DNA from: a virus
Length of the DNA stretch: 22,569 nt
IMG/VR virus record: IMGVR_UViG_3300018428_000214
Location: 1 to 22,569 of that record
Strand: one strand, 5' to 3'
In this document: one piece after another, positions 1 through 6,919 of the stretch
Position numbering within the stretch: position 1 is the first letter of the stretch
Layout of the letters: every line of letters starts with the position of its first letter
Made by a program: the position numbers and the translations under genes
Notes under the pieces: generated by a model
The model's input: the letters and a program-made list of their open reading frames with translations, nothing else
What the model was told of the DNA's origin: nothing
The model's database searches: none

Positions 1-915
1 AAAATCTAAAGCATCTATGTCTCCAAAAGTTCCAATGTCCTCTGCTTTCATAACGATAGCACCACCACCAAAACCACCACCAATTGTTATGGCTGCAAAT
101 TTATCAAAACCATTTGGTTTATTTAACTGTTTAGCTTTACTAGCTGCTTTAGTTAAATTAACATTGTCAACTGTTTTACCATATCGATTAGTTTTAACTG
201 CGTTAACTAATATAGGTGCAAGTTGCCTTGCTTTCATACTTGCGTATTCAATAGTTTTCCCTGTTGCTTTCATGGCTATTTTGTAGCCACCCATTAATTG
301 TATAAAAGCTTCTGTTAAATGCCCCGCAGCTGTAGCTCTAGCTTGGTCTTCAGCTTGATTTTCTATAAGACCAAAAATAGTTTTTTCAAATTCTCTGTTA
401 AATCTTTCTGTTAAACCTTTATCAACATCAATACCATCTCCTTTTGCTGCATCGTATATCAATGTTCCAAAATTAACTATACCTTTTGGTATTTTAATAG
501 CACCACTAACAACAGCTCCAGTTAACGATTCACCTAGTCCTACTTCGTAATCGTCTTTGTCACCTAATCCAACTTTTTCTACTTCTTTGTATTTTATAGG
601 TTCATCTATATCTATAGATTCTTTTTTAGCTTCGGCTTGAGCAGCTTTTGCTTCTCCAAATAAAGATACGTCTTTTGGAAGTAATGATGAAAGTTTAGTG
701 TATTTGTTTTCTTCTTTTATTCTTTTTGATACCTCAGCTTCAGGTACACCCTCGTTTAAAAGTTCTTCTTCTCTTAATCTTATAAGTAAACCATCAACAC
801 CCTCTTCACCTATAATACGGTTATAAAGTTTACCTTCTTCTAAATTTTCTTCGATTGCTTTTCTGGTGTCATCAGAAGGAATTAGAAAATCGTACCAGTT
901 GGACTTGTCCGCCAT
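1..915 (-). CDS. N-terminal part of a large virion protein (partial, 305 aa seen)
   Basis: The ATG at 915-913 follows AGGAG at good spacing, and the frame stays open to the left edge, so the protein is longer than 305 residues. It opens MADKSNWYDFLIPSDDTRKA, continues with strongly charged helices (LIRLREEELLNEGVPEAEVS, RIKEENKYTKL), then a Gly/Ala-rich segment (GLGESLTGAVVSGAIKIPKG) and helices (RFNREFEKTIFGLIENQAED, MGGYKIAMKATG). The visible end has AAITIGGGFGGGAIVM, a possible membrane-active or flexible piece. Large helical proteins at this place in podoviruses are often internal ejection proteins, sometimes with a lytic domain; none is visible in the part seen. Confidence 0.7.
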   Translation of the reverse strand, partial: MADKSNWYDFLIPSDDTRKAIEENLEEGKLYNRIIGEEGVDGLLIRLREEELLNEGVPEAEVSKRIKEENKYTKLSSLLPKDVSLFGEAKAAQAEAKKESIDIDEPIKYKEVEKVGLGDKDDYEVGLGESLTGAVVSGAIKIPKGIVNFGTLIYDAAKGDGIDVDKGLTERFNREFEKTIFGLIENQAEDQARATAAGHLTEAFIQLMGGYKIAMKATGKTIEYASMKARQLAPILVNAVKTNRYGKTVDNVNLTKAASKAKQLNKPNGFDKFAAITIGGGFGGGAIVMKAEDIGTFGDIDALDF

Positions 916-917
916 TT

Positions 918-1769
918 CTACTCCTCTTTGATAATTGACTGTACTTCAATAACTTTATTGCCTTGTTTTTTAAGAAATCTAGCTGTGTTTACATCGTATA
1001 CAATATAACCGTCTGGTAAATCAGCTAATGTAGAATCTTTTATAATATCTCCTTCCGGAGTATATTCACCCTCTTGTCCAAATATATATTTGCTTTTAGA
1101 TCTTGCCCCAACAAATTGAGAATAGGCTTTCGGGTTAGATTTTTCTAAATTTTTTAAATTACTCACAATAATTTCAGCTTGTAAACGATCAATCTGAGGA
1201 TTACCTCTAGTATCTTGTGTAGCTTTAATAATACTGTCAACATTTGATGAATAATCTAATGCAGCTTGATCAGAAGGATCTCGTTTTTTTCTAAACTCAG
1301 GTAAGGCTCTGTTTAATGCTTCTTCTTTATCTAAATTAAAAGTTTCCATTAAATATTCTACTTTTTCTTGTAAAGCTATTTTATCTGAATCAGATAAATC
1401 TTTGTATAGGTCTAGTGCTATTGCTTGTCTTGTTTTCTTTTGTGATCTTAGATCTTTAATTAAATCAGCTGTAGGTCCTTTTGCTGCAGCTACTAAGTTT
1501 CCAATAGTGCTACCACCACCTGTTTGACTTGCAACAGCTGGTCCATACGATAGTAAAAATTGTGTTAGAGGATCTCCTAATCCGCTTTGGTTTCCACCAG
1601 CAGCCATGATTGTATCAAGACTATCAGAAAGTTTTACACCCACATCTTTCACACCAAGATCTTCTGCATTACTTGTTGCGTATTGTCCTCTTTCAACAAT
1701 ATTATTCATGATGCCGCCACCGACGTCACCACCTTTCCTAAACATAGGTCTTTTAAATGTATTACTCAT
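918..1769 (-). CDS. Virion-associated protein with FRKGGDVGGGI start (283 aa)
   Basis: Complete gene starting one base after the upstream stop and lacking its own ribosome site. The N-terminus MSNTFKRPMFRKGGDVGGGI is a start I associate with proteins of marine phage virion blocks, and its Lys-Gly-Gly element resembles the AYGGR and ADGGR elements in the 338-aa protein upstream. The body is helical and charged (DLRSQKKTRQAIALDLYKDL, KEEALNRALPEFRKKRDPSD) and ends in beta-like DGYIVYDVNTARFLKKQGNK. No catalytic motif. The stop is two bases before the next ATG, and AGGAG in its last codons serves that gene. Confidence 0.7.
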   Translation of the reverse strand: MSNTFKRPMFRKGGDVGGGIMNNIVERGQYATSNAEDLGVKDVGVKLSDSLDTIMAAGGNQSGLGDPLTQFLLSYGPAVASQTGGGSTIGNLVAAAKGPTADLIKDLRSQKKTRQAIALDLYKDLSDSDKIALQEKVEYLMETFNLDKEEALNRALPEFRKKRDPSDQAALDYSSNVDSIIKATQDTRGNPQIDRLQAEIIVSNLKNLEKSNPKAYSQFVGARSKSKYIFGQEGEYTPEGDIIKDSTLADLPDGYIVYDVNTARFLKKQGNKVIEVQSIIKEE

Positions 1770-1770
1770 A

Positions 1771-2574
1771 TTAACTAAACGCTCTGTATACTCCCGCTAA
1801 TGTAGCTCCAGCTCCTAGTGCTGTTTGTAATGGTGAAGGCGTAGGTGATGTTTGAGTTTGGTATTGTGCTGGGTATCCAGCTATTAAACTTGTAACACCA
1901 GAACCATATTGTTGAGCTAAATTTAATGGTTGATTCATTTGTTGTTGTAATAACTGTTGTTGAGCAGATAACTGAGCTTGTTGTTGCGCTTGATCTTGTG
2001 TACCTAATGCACCTAACGCTGAAATCTGTTGACCAAATAATGCAGGTGCAGCTTGAGCTAGTCCCATTTGGTTCATGAAGTTTTGTTGTGCAGCTTGTTG
2101 AGCTTGACCAAAACCTTGTTGCAACAATTGAGCCTGCAATGCTGCTCGGTTCCTGTCGCTTGTTGTTTGATATTCTGATCTTACAACACCTTCTCTACCA
2201 CCACCAAGAACACCTCTCGATACAGCGTTCGCTGCAATGCTAGGAATTCCTTTTGCTGCTTGCACGTCAAATTCTTTTAGTGTCTCAGATATAACATCTT
2301 GTTGATACGGAGACATAAATTGTTGATAGGCTTGTGGCCCTGTGCTAGCTGCTGCTGTTTGTAGGAATGGTGCAAACGATCCTAAACCACCTCTTAACGC
2401 TTGAGCTTCCTGTGTAATACCGGATGTAGGAGCTACAAATTGTGGACCAAAAACTGTAGATAGATCAGCACCTTTTAATCCACCTATTGCTGTTTGTAAT
2501 TGTTCTAAATAAGTTTTACCTGCCGCTTCAATAAACGGTGCTGGTAACTGTTGTACTGTTTGAACTTCTGCCAT
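1771..2574 (-). CDS. Gln-rich virion protein (267 aa)
   Basis: Complete gene whose ATG shares a base with the upstream stop (TAATG). It begins MAEVQTVQQLPAPFIEAAGK, with long amphipathic helices and a Gln/Ala-rich middle (QAQLLQQGFGQAQQAAQQNF, QDQAQQQAQLSAQQQLLQQQ) suited to coiled-coil or amyloid-like packing. The C-terminal segment is hydrophobic and Gly/Ala-rich (PLQTALGAGATLAGVYRAF). The overall build recalls internal ejection proteins of podoviruses such as T7 gp14, but I cannot establish homology. The following ATG is only one base past its stop, so the next gene is probably translated by re-initiation. Confidence 0.7.
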   Translation of the reverse strand: MAEVQTVQQLPAPFIEAAGKTYLEQLQTAIGGLKGADLSTVFGPQFVAPTSGITQEAQALRGGLGSFAPFLQTAAASTGPQAYQQFMSPYQQDVISETLKEFDVQAAKGIPSIAANAVSRGVLGGGREGVVRSEYQTTSDRNRAALQAQLLQQGFGQAQQAAQQNFMNQMGLAQAAPALFGQQISALGALGTQDQAQQQAQLSAQQQLLQQQMNQPLNLAQQYGSGVTSLIAGYPAQYQTQTSPTPSPLQTALGAGATLAGVYRAFS

Positions 2575-3590
2575 TATACTACCTTGCTCTCTAGGTTCTT
2601 CATGAGATCATACATTCTCTGAGCACCTTTGTTAACACTACCACCACCTGCAGCTCTGACTGCATCAGCAGTGAATACGAATTCGTTGTTTGATAACATC
2701 GCTGGGATATCATCTGCTTTTTCTTTTACACCAACTGGCGGTATAAATCCACCTGTTTCTCTTAGATCTAACTCTTTAACTCCCTTTGAATTTACGTTTA
2801 CTGGTAGGCCCTCGATGCCTGATGCCTGTTCCACTAACTTATCAGATCCAAAAGCTCTCATACCCCTACCACCATCAGCCATGTTCCCTACGTCAACTGT
2901 TTGGTCATCCGCTCCTTCTACTAAAGCATTTATTCTTATATCGTAATCTTCAGGAGATTCGTTGTCATTCTTTGGATATAATCTTGAAAACTGTACCTTT
3001 AATTGATCATTTACTTGTGCTCTTCTTTGAGCATAATCCATATCTGATTCACCTTCTTGTTGTTCTCTTTCAGCAAGTAGACCTGTAATCACTGCACCAG
3101 CTCCACCTACTTTTAATGCGTCCATAAATGCACCTTTACCTTTTTCAGCTCCAGATAAATTTAAAAGACTCAAAGGATTTCCAAACATGGATTTGCTTGC
3201 TGGTCCAAACAACATTTTTCCTCCAGGTATAAGCATAGGTGCAAAGTTCAAAGCTAATAGACCTGCAGGTGATTTAAGAATTTTACCTGCTCCTTTGACT
3301 ACCCCTTTTACAGCTTTACCTACAGACTTAACAAGACTACCTAAACCGTATTGTGCTCTACCGCCATAGGCCATAGCTTTTTTATCGAATTCTTCTCTAG
3401 CTGCATCAATTGCTTCTTGTTGACTAAAACCTTGTTCCATGAACTCTTCTACAAGTCTCATAAACTCTCTTTCATTCTCTTCCATAGAAGCCATTTGCAT
3501 GTCTTGTCTAGGTCTTAAATCACCCTTTAATTTAATGTCGGGTGCTCCTGCCATGAATTCTTTTGCTTTGTTAGTGTCTGTTAATGCCAT
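2574..3590 (-). CDS. Marine-phage virion protein with LSNNEFVFTADA tail (338 aa)
   Basis: Complete gene. A helical, acidic N-terminus (EENEREFMRLVEEFMEQGFS) precedes AMAYGGRAQYGLG at about residue 75, followed by a Lys/Gly-rich hydrophobic segment (VKSVGKAVKGVVKGAGKILK, then SPAGLLALNFAPMLIPGGKM) that could interact with membrane. The middle is charged (YAQRRAQVNDQLKVQFSRLY). The C-terminus has MADGGRGMRAFG and the stretch DDIPAMLSNNEFVFTADAVR with AAGGGSVNKGAQRMYDLM, which I recognise as recurrent in uncultured marine phage genomes. No enzyme motif is evident. Its place after the tail genes fits an internal or ejected virion protein. No clear Shine-Dalgarno precedes the ATG. Confidence 0.7.
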   Translation of the reverse strand: MALTDTNKAKEFMAGAPDIKLKGDLRPRQDMQMASMEENEREFMRLVEEFMEQGFSQQEAIDAAREEFDKKAMAYGGRAQYGLGSLVKSVGKAVKGVVKGAGKILKSPAGLLALNFAPMLIPGGKMLFGPASKSMFGNPLSLLNLSGAEKGKGAFMDALKVGGAGAVITGLLAEREQQEGESDMDYAQRRAQVNDQLKVQFSRLYPKNDNESPEDYDIRINALVEGADDQTVDVGNMADGGRGMRAFGSDKLVEQASGIEGLPVNVNSKGVKELDLRETGGFIPPVGVKEKADDIPAMLSNNEFVFTADAVRAAGGGSVNKGAQRMYDLMKNLESKVV

Positions 3591-3646
3591 AATTTTGTCT
3601 AAATTTAGTTTGTGAGGCAGGCATACTAATCCTGAAATATCACACT

Positions 3647-3874
3647 TTATTTGATTTTTTTACTATCGTCAACACCTTTGAGAGGCTGACTTCCTTGGTA
3701 TAAGTCGTCCCAAAATCTACCACAATAAGAGTACTCACCAATATGTGTAATATAATCTTTTAAATATACATGTATTTTACCACCCATATCGGACCATCTT
3801 TGACAGAATCCAAAGTCTTCACCAAAATAACGCTTGGTGCTTGGATCATGTATCGTGTCAAATAAGTTAAACAT
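3647..3874 (-). CDS. GT-A-type glycosyltransferase, 3' part of a frameshifted gene
   Basis: The coordinates begin at the first ATG, but the frame is open from about 3913 and joins the upstream glycosyltransferase piece at 3907. It contains FGEDFGFCQRWSDMGGKIHV, the Glu-Asp-x-x-Phe-Cys-x-x-Trp motif in which GT-A enzymes of this type place their catalytic base, then DYITHIGEYSYCGRFWDDLY with a likely metal-ligand His. These are the elements missing from the upstream piece. There is no independent ribosome site before the ATG, so it is unlikely to be a separate gene. It ends in TAA 56 nt before the next start. Confidence 0.62.
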   Translation of the reverse strand: MFNLFDTIHDPSTKRYFGEDFGFCQRWSDMGGKIHVYLKDYITHIGEYSYCGRFWDDLYQGSQPLKGVDDSKKIK

Positions 3875-3903
3875 ATTGTCTTTTTTCTCGTTTCTACCAT
3901 TAA

Positions 3904-4611
3904 TTATGGTTGGTTATATATTTCTAGTTCAGGGTATTGTTTAATCATCTTCTCTATTACTTCTCTTTTAATTAACATACAGCCAGTCGGAGCATGTGTT
4001 ACTTCAGCAACTCCATCCTCTACCTGTACTTTTTGTGGATCTTCTAGTTTTAAAGGAAAGGTATACCCTGCTTTAGATAAGTCATCTTGGTTGGTAATTG
4101 CTCTATGTTTCTCTGTCATTCGTCTCCATGCTTTATCCCAATCAAAAGTTTTCATAGGATATGGACAGCTTATTACATCTTTATCTTTTTCTAACATTGT
4201 AAAAATAGTCTTTGATTGAAAGTCAATGTCTGAGTCTATAAATAATAAATGTGTGTAGCCATCTGCATGGTTTAACATTTCAGCTACACACAAGTTTCTA
4301 CCTTGTGTAACTAAAGAGGATTTCATCAAAGTAAAACTAACAAGTATTTTTCGTTGTATACAATCTTGCTGAAACTTTAATACAGCTTGACAATAATGCA
4401 TAGATACGTCGCTATGGACAGGTGTGCATACCATAATTTTATATGGAGAAAATGTACCAATATTTATTTCGGTAACCCCTTCTCCATTTACTTTATTGTT
4501 TTTAATTGTTTGATAAGTGTCTGGATTTTGCACTACCGTTTTAGTTGGATCTGTTTGAGTAAACCAGATGGGTTCATTGTTTGCGCCTTGCGCTTTATTA
4601 CTTTTTTGCAT
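3904..4611 (-). CDS. GT-A-type glycosyltransferase, 5' part of a frameshifted gene (235 aa)
   Basis: Starts 14 nt inside the end of the GT4 gene. The N-terminal domain of a GT-A fold is plain: YKIMVCTPVHSDVSMHYCQA, SLVTQGRNLCVAEML, then HLLFIDSDIDFQSK with the metal-binding Asp126-Ser-Asp128, and CPYPMKTFDW. Near the end THAPTGCMLIKREVIEKM is the acceptor-side segment of such enzymes. The frame stops at TAA (3906-3904) after LEIYNQP, yet the protein clearly continues one frame over (IINGRNEKKDN, then MFNLFDTIHDPSTKRYFGED). Reading the shared A twice would give a 321-residue enzyme. Alone this piece lacks the C-terminal catalytic part and may be inactive. A sequencing error is an alternative. 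Confidence 0.75.
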   Translation of the reverse strand: MQKSNKAQGANNEPIWFTQTDPTKTVVQNPDTYQTIKNNKVNGEGVTEINIGTFSPYKIMVCTPVHSDVSMHYCQAVLKFQQDCIQRKILVSFTLMKSSLVTQGRNLCVAEMLNHADGYTHLLFIDSDIDFQSKTIFTMLEKDKDVISCPYPMKTFDWDKAWRRMTEKHRAITNQDDLSKAGYTFPLKLEDPQKVQVEDGVAEVTHAPTGCMLIKREVIEKMIKQYPELEIYNQP

Positions 4612-5539
4612 TTACCGCTCCTTCCAAAAATCTTTTCCAAGACGTACCTATTTTATTCCAACCATAATATGCTTGAGCATATGCAGATTGACATTCTAAA
4701 TGATTATGTATTTGTTCTTCGTGTAAAGTATTAGCAGCTGCATCAATACCCATTGCAAACTTTTGAGCTAAATTTCTATAGTTTGATTCGTAAGGAACAT
4801 ACATAGGAAACTCTGCACCTGTCTCAAATAGTGCACCATAATTAGTTGTAATACAGTACAACCCTGCAGCCATACATTCCAATAAGGATATGCAAAACGT
4901 TTCTTCAAATATACTTGGATAAACATACATATGATATTTATGTAAGTTGTCTTTTATATAACTGTTCGGTTTGTACCCTATGTAATTTACGTTTGGTAAT
5001 TTGTGTGCTTGTTCATATAATTTTATATAATGATGATTATTTTCTCGATAAAAATCTTTACCGTATATTTCGCAAGATGAATAAACATCTAGTGTAATCA
5101 AAGGATTTTTAACTAACTGCATAGCTCCCAACAATACAGATAATCCTCTCCAAGGTGTGTTTTGGTGTATGATTTTTATAGGCTCACCTTTTTCGTAAGG
5201 CTTAGATTTTTGTATTCTATCTATACCATTTTTAATAACTACTGATTTATGTGTAGGTATATCAAAGTGATATCTAAATTTTTCATATGTCCAGTGACTG
5301 TTAAAGACATACCAGTCGTATTTGTTATGATTAGATTTATCTTTAAACCAGTGATATAAATTACCTTGATCGTAAGAATTTTTTTGCCACAAAATATTTA
5401 GTTTTGTAGGATGTAATGGAATCTTTTCAGGTACCGATGTACAGATTTGTACTTCGTCTAATAGTTTTGAATCAACATATTTTTCTAAATAGTCGAATTG
5501 TAATTCTGTTCCGCCTCTAGGATTTTGGTTTATTGTCAT
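4598..5539 (-). CDS. Glycosyltransferase, GT4-like (313 aa)
   Basis: GT-B-fold glycosyltransferase that would move a sugar from a nucleotide-activated donor to a glycan or protein. The N-terminal domain is short and starts near the acceptor loop NPRGGTELQFDYLEKYV, then VFNSHWTYEKF and VIKNGIDRI, characteristic of group 1 enzymes. The C-terminal donor domain carries PWRGLSVLLGAMQLV, VNYIGYKPNSYIKDNLHKYH and YPSIFEETFCISLLECMAAG, which has the E-x7-E pair Glu213/Glu221. No membrane segment or signal. The usual extreme N-terminal strand of GT4 proteins is absent, so either the family is compact or the true start differs. It overlaps both neighbours (23 and 14 nt). It forms a pair with the following glycosyltransferase. 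Confidence 0.85.
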   Translation of the reverse strand: MTINQNPRGGTELQFDYLEKYVDSKLLDEVQICTSVPEKIPLHPTKLNILWQKNSYDQGNLYHWFKDKSNHNKYDWYVFNSHWTYEKFRYHFDIPTHKSVVIKNGIDRIQKSKPYEKGEPIKIIHQNTPWRGLSVLLGAMQLVKNPLITLDVYSSCEIYGKDFYRENNHHYIKLYEQAHKLPNVNYIGYKPNSYIKDNLHKYHMYVYPSIFEETFCISLLECMAAGLYCITTNYGALFETGAEFPMYVPYESNYRNLAQKFAMGIDAAANTLHEEQIHNHLECQSAYAQAYYGWNKIGTSWKRFLEGAVNAKK

Positions 5540-5711
5540 CTTTACTCATTACTTTCTGCATTATGTCTAAACCTTTCGGAGAAACCTGTACAGTTACGTC
5601 TTGTACTATATCAGGTCCTTCTTTCTTTTCTTTAAACGTTTCACCAGTTTTAGTATTACGCCACGTAGTTATCGTAGTGCAATCTATTTTATATACATTA
5701 TCCGTTTTCAT
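5517..5711 (-). CDS. Small hypothetical protein (64 aa)
   Basis: Complete 64-codon gene, overlapping its upstream neighbour by 14 nt and the glycosyltransferase by 23 nt. The sequence (VYKIDCTTITTWRNTKTGET, then VTVQVSPKGLDIMQKVMSKD) suggests a small beta-hairpin protein with a charged helical tail. There is no recognised domain. It is kept because both boundaries interlock with the genes on either side, and because no competing frame explains this stretch. Function unknown. Confidence 0.6.
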   Translation of the reverse strand: MKTDNVYKIDCTTITTWRNTKTGETFKEKKEGPDIVQDVTVQVSPKGLDIMQKVMSKDDNKPKS

Positions 5712-6033
5712 TTTCTCTATTTATTAGTGCGTAACTTATCACACCAGTTATTTCATTAGCTGTACCAGCTTGTACTTTCATAACATCTCCTGCTTCTAAA
5801 TTCAAGGAATCTTTTATTAAATTTTCTGTACTTTTATTAAGCTGTGCATGACCTACTTCAACATCAGAACCACCTGATTTTTTAACAAATAAATCAACAT
5901 CTACGTTGGAAGCTGTAGCATGACTAGCTTGAACTAATTTAACAATGGCTACAGAAGATGTATTAATTGTTAACACCGTAGTTAAATTAGTGGTTATTAA
6001 ATCATATGTTTCGCTTTTATAAAATATACTCAT
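5698..6033 (-). CDS. Small beta-rich virion-associated protein (111 aa)
   Basis: Complete gene coupled by ATGA to the 54-aa gene upstream and overlapping the next by 14 nt. The sequence alternates short hydrophobic strands and polar turns (YDLITTNLTTVLTINTSSVA, IVKLVQASHATASNVDVDLF, EAGDVMKVQAGTAN) and has no Cys, signal or catalytic motif, so a compact beta-sandwich is likely. Similar small proteins occur near tail genes of marine phages, where they may decorate virion or fibre surfaces. That assignment rests on position and fold impression only. Confidence 0.65.
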   Translation of the reverse strand: MSIFYKSETYDLITTNLTTVLTINTSSVAIVKLVQASHATASNVDVDLFVKKSGGSDVEVGHAQLNKSTENLIKDSLNLEAGDVMKVQAGTANEITGVISYALINRENENG

Positions 6034-6194
6034 GATAAGAAATAATTAAACGCATCCTGTTCGTTTTTTAAATCTTGTTGAAAAGAAAAATTTAATTGAT
6101 TTTGTAATGTAGTTAAAGACTCAAGTATCTGTCTTTGATTTTCTACGTCGTATTCTTGTTTTGGTTCAGGTATGTAGTTTGTTACTTTAGCCAT
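6030..6194 (-). CDS. Small hypothetical phage protein (54 aa)
   Basis: A short gene that simple length cut-offs would miss. The ATG at 6194-6192 shares one base with the upstream stop (TAATG), and its TGA at 6032-6030 overlaps the next ATG as ATGA, so both junctions are translationally coupled. The product starts MAKVTNYIPEPKQEYDVENQ and continues as one long amphipathic helix (RQILESLTTLQNQLNFSFQQ) rich in Gln, Asn and Leu, suggestive of a short coiled coil. There is no known family or motif. Gap-free fit between two virion genes is the main evidence that it is real. A small virion or assembly factor is possible. Confidence 0.7.
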   Translation of the reverse strand: MAKVTNYIPEPKQEYDVENQRQILESLTTLQNQLNFSFQQDLKNEQDAFNYFLS

Positions 6195-6919
6195 TATCTG
6201 TCCCTTGCAAAAGCTCTATTGGCAGCTGAATACGTTGAAGATGATCTTTTAGGTGCGCTAGTTGTCCGACTAGGTATTTGTCCTCTTGCTCTATCTTGAT
6301 TAGAAGGTGTTCCATAATCACCTCTATCAATTTTCTTTTGAATACCTCTTGCTTGAGCCATAGTTGCAGCTCTTGCATCTTCTCTTTCGTCATATCCACC
6401 ATAACTTTTAATGTCTAAGTAATCCATTAAATTTTTAGATCTACCAAAATCAGATTGTTGTATTCTTTGATTTAAACTTCTGATACCACTACTGTCACTT
6501 AGTTTTTTTAAAAGACCAACACCTGGTATAAAATTAGCAAGAAATTTAAATAACTCTGCAATACCGCCTTTACGTTCTTCTACCTCATCAATTTCATCAG
6601 CTTCATTAGCTGATGGAAGAAACTCAAAGTTTGTCCCTTGATCGCTTGGTGTATTTCGAGTAAAGCCTTGTTGTATATCTATAGGACTTCCAAAAGGAAC
6701 AGCTGCAGACGATGCGGTAATACCTGATGGGACCATTCCTAATTGTTGTTTTTGTATGTAAGTTGGACTTACATAAGGTTCAGTAGGTGTAAATAAATTT
6801 TGTTGGTTTGTGGAAGAAGAAAAAGGCACAGCGATTGGCACGGTAGTGCCTGGATAAAATTGTTCATTTGTAGGTCGTTGTTCTACCCTCCCTGTATTTA
6901 CATTAAAAAAATATTCCAT
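6194..6919 (-). CDS. Hypothetical virion-associated protein (241 aa)
   Basis: Complete gene overlapping the nozzle-like gene by one base (TAATG). It begins MEYFFNVNTGRVEQRPTNEQ, followed by a Pro/Ser/Gln-rich low-complexity half. Residues about 115-145 (KGGIAELFKFLANFIPGVGL) are hydrophobic and amphipathic and could insert into or lie on a membrane. The C-terminal third is basic and rich in Arg, Ser and Gln (RIQQSDFGRS, ARAATMAQARGIQKKIDRG), which may bind DNA or be disordered. I do not recognise a family. A structural or internal virion role is suggested only by its position between virion genes. Confidence 0.65.
   Translation of the reverse strand: MEYFFNVNTGRVEQRPTNEQFYPGTTVPIAVPFSSSTNQQNLFTPTEPYVSPTYIQKQQLGMVPSGITASSAAVPFGSPIDIQQGFTRNTPSDQGTNFEFLPSANEADEIDEVEERKGGIAELFKFLANFIPGVGLLKKLSDSSGIRSLNQRIQQSDFGRSKNLMDYLDIKSYGGYDEREDARAATMAQARGIQKKIDRGDYGTPSNQDRARGQIPSRTTSAPKRSSSTYSAANRAFARDR

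Noticed and set aside
17-286. Plus-strand open frame of 89 codons with many Pro and Leu
   Set aside because: It is antisense to the partial virion gene at 915-1, has no ribosome site, and its composition is what the complement of Gly/Lys/Asn-rich coding gives.
3591-3646. Tiny frame starting ATGCCTGCC before the 338-aa gene, with AGGA upstream
   Set aside because: Only 17 codons, ends inside the following gene, no conserved feature; too weak to call a leader peptide.
3900-3920. Programmed ribosomal frameshift in the split glycosyltransferase
   Set aside because: The overlap of both frames (AAC CAA CCA TAA) contains no X-XXY-YYZ heptamer, and no strong hairpin is apparent just downstream; an indel explains it better.
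6834-6850. GGCAC/GTGCC inverted repeat
   Set aside because: Five base pairs inside the 241-aa gene, easily due to Gly-Thr-Thr-Val-Pro codon choice; no gap or control element nearby.
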